Positions 63,461 to 64,000 of a stretch of DNA of 64,000 nucleotides are shown one piece after another (position 1 is the first letter of the stretch; the number at the start of each line of letters is the position of its first letter). The DNA comes from Streptomyces sp. NBC_01803 (GTDB lineage: Bacteria; Actinomycetota; Actinomycetes; Streptomycetales; Streptomycetaceae), in contig NZ_CP109073.1 of the NCBI RefSeq assembly GCF_035917415.1, positions 2,639,501-2,703,500 of the forward strand, given 5' to 3'. Both the position numbers and the translations under genes were made by a program. The notes beneath the pieces were generated by a model. The model worked only from the letters and a program-made list of their open reading frames with translations. It had not been told where the DNA came from and did not search any database.

Positions 63461-63553
63461 CTAACCGAGTGACACTGGTTTAAGACACTGCCTTGACCGC
63501 ACAAAGACTGTCCGCGACCCGTCAAGCGCCCCCCGCCCCGGAGGACGACCGGA

Positions 63554-64000
63554 TCAGGACCGGCGGCGCGCCGCCTCGTACAGCACGATCCCGGCGGCCA
63601 CACCCGCGTTGAGCGACTCGGCGCCGCCCGGCATCGGGATGCGGACCCGGACGTCGCACGTCTCGCCGACGAGCCGGGACAGGCCCTTGCCCTCGCTGCC
63701 GATCACGACGACCACCGGCCCGGCCAGCGTCTCCAGCTCCGCCAGGTCCCTCTCCCCGTCGGCGGCCAGGCCCACGACGGTGATCCCGGCCTTCTGGTAG
63801 CTCTGCAGGGCGCGGGTCAGGTTGGTCGCGCGGGCCACCGGGGTGTGCGCCGCCGTGCCGGCCGACGTCTTCCACGCGCCCGCGGTCATCCCGGCCGCGC
63901 GGCGCTCGGGCACCACCACGCCGTGGGCGCCGAAGGCGGCGGCGGAGCGGACGACGGCGCCGAGGTTGCGCGGATCGGTGACGCCGTCGAGCGCGACGAT
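63554..64000 (-). CDS. rlmB: 23S rRNA (guanosine-2'-O)-methyltransferase RlmB (C-terminal part, 5' end outside window)
   Basis: The frame runs from the window edge to 63554. SpoU/TrmH motifs: [34 protein letters not shown] and the closing [18 protein letters not shown], which form the knotted SAM site. It methylates the ribose of a 23S rRNA guanosine. The N-terminal substrate-binding domain lies beyond base 64000. Confidence 0.94.
   Translation of the reverse strand: MVALDGVTDPRNLGAVVRSAAAFGAHGVVVPERRAAGMTAGAWKTSAGTAAHTPVARATNLTRALQSYQKAGITVVGLAADGERDLAELETLAGPVVVVIGSEGKGLSRLVGETCDVRVRIPMPGGAESLNAGVAAGIVLYEAARRRS

Overview
The window is a high-GC actinobacterial chromosome segment, almost certainly from Streptomyces or a close relative. 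Supporting signs are dense coding with G/C third positions, GTG starts, purine-rich ribosome binding sites, a DUF397/XRE pair, a BldD/CdgB-type diguanylate cyclase, a MsiK-type shared ABC ATPase and a DasR-type site in front of nagK-nagA. From memory, the order murQ, groEL2, csp, MoaD, thrC, gpgS, otsA/otsB, nagKA, cdgB, terD, msiK, DoxX, rlmB follows the S. coelicolor core chromosome around SCO4307 to SCO4236. That is recall, not a search result.

Layout. Bases 1-5800: the end of a siderophore-binding protein, a membrane protein with TPR-like repeats, a decayed pstS-like fragment, a response regulator without a phospho-acceptor Asp, a HAAS-domain membrane protein, and an XRE/DUF397 pair. 6000-12500: an XPB-like accessory protein and an XPB helicase, with a secreted M23 protein, a broken aminoglycoside phosphotransferase, VanZ and a frameshifted DUF397 gene between or beside them. 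12750-22000: a galactoside block with galT-galK (Leloir pathway), a LacI regulator, a sugar ABC importer without ATPase, and a GH42 beta-galactosidase. A perfect 16-bp operator lies between lacI and the importer. 22100-24570: an IS relic and a four-gene roadblock/PATAN operon with no GTPase beside it. 24870-35740: a HelD-type RNA polymerase-associated ATPase, TetR/SnoaL/MFS, an HD-domain protein, a tandemly duplicated AraC unit, an MFS exporter, a broken MFS next to TetR, and DUF4031.

35800-46650: RpiR-murQ (MurNAc-6-P recycling), a very small secreted peptide, groEL2 under a CIRCE with an extra half site, cold-shock protein, thrC-moaD under a clear SAM-I riboswitch, glucosyl-3-phosphoglycerate synthase, and trehalose synthesis (otsA, otsB). 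46680-64000: an orphan sugar-binding lipoprotein divergent from nagK-nagA, a CBM-like surface protein, CdgB, flavin reductase, an ArfB-like hydrolase, TerD, quinone oxidoreductase with a MerR-type operator, GH36 alpha-galactosidase, tRNA-Thr, msiK, a nucleotidyltransferase, an eroded ECF sigma operon, a DoxX membrane protein and the end of rlmB.

How the parts fit. Galactosides enter through the ABC permeases, probably powered in trans by MsiK. They are cut by the GH42 and GH36 enzymes, and galactose goes through GalK/GalT; no galE is seen here. Amino sugars are handled by nagK-nagA and murQ. Trehalose and glucosylglycerate functions lie next to each other. The most notable non-coding element is the SAM-I riboswitch on thrC-moaD. 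The most notable uncharacterised loci are the roadblock/PATAN operon and the 57-codon secreted peptide gene. The window also holds many small gene ruins (pstS, aph, transposase, MFS, ECF sigma, DUF397), which suggests active gene loss in this strain.
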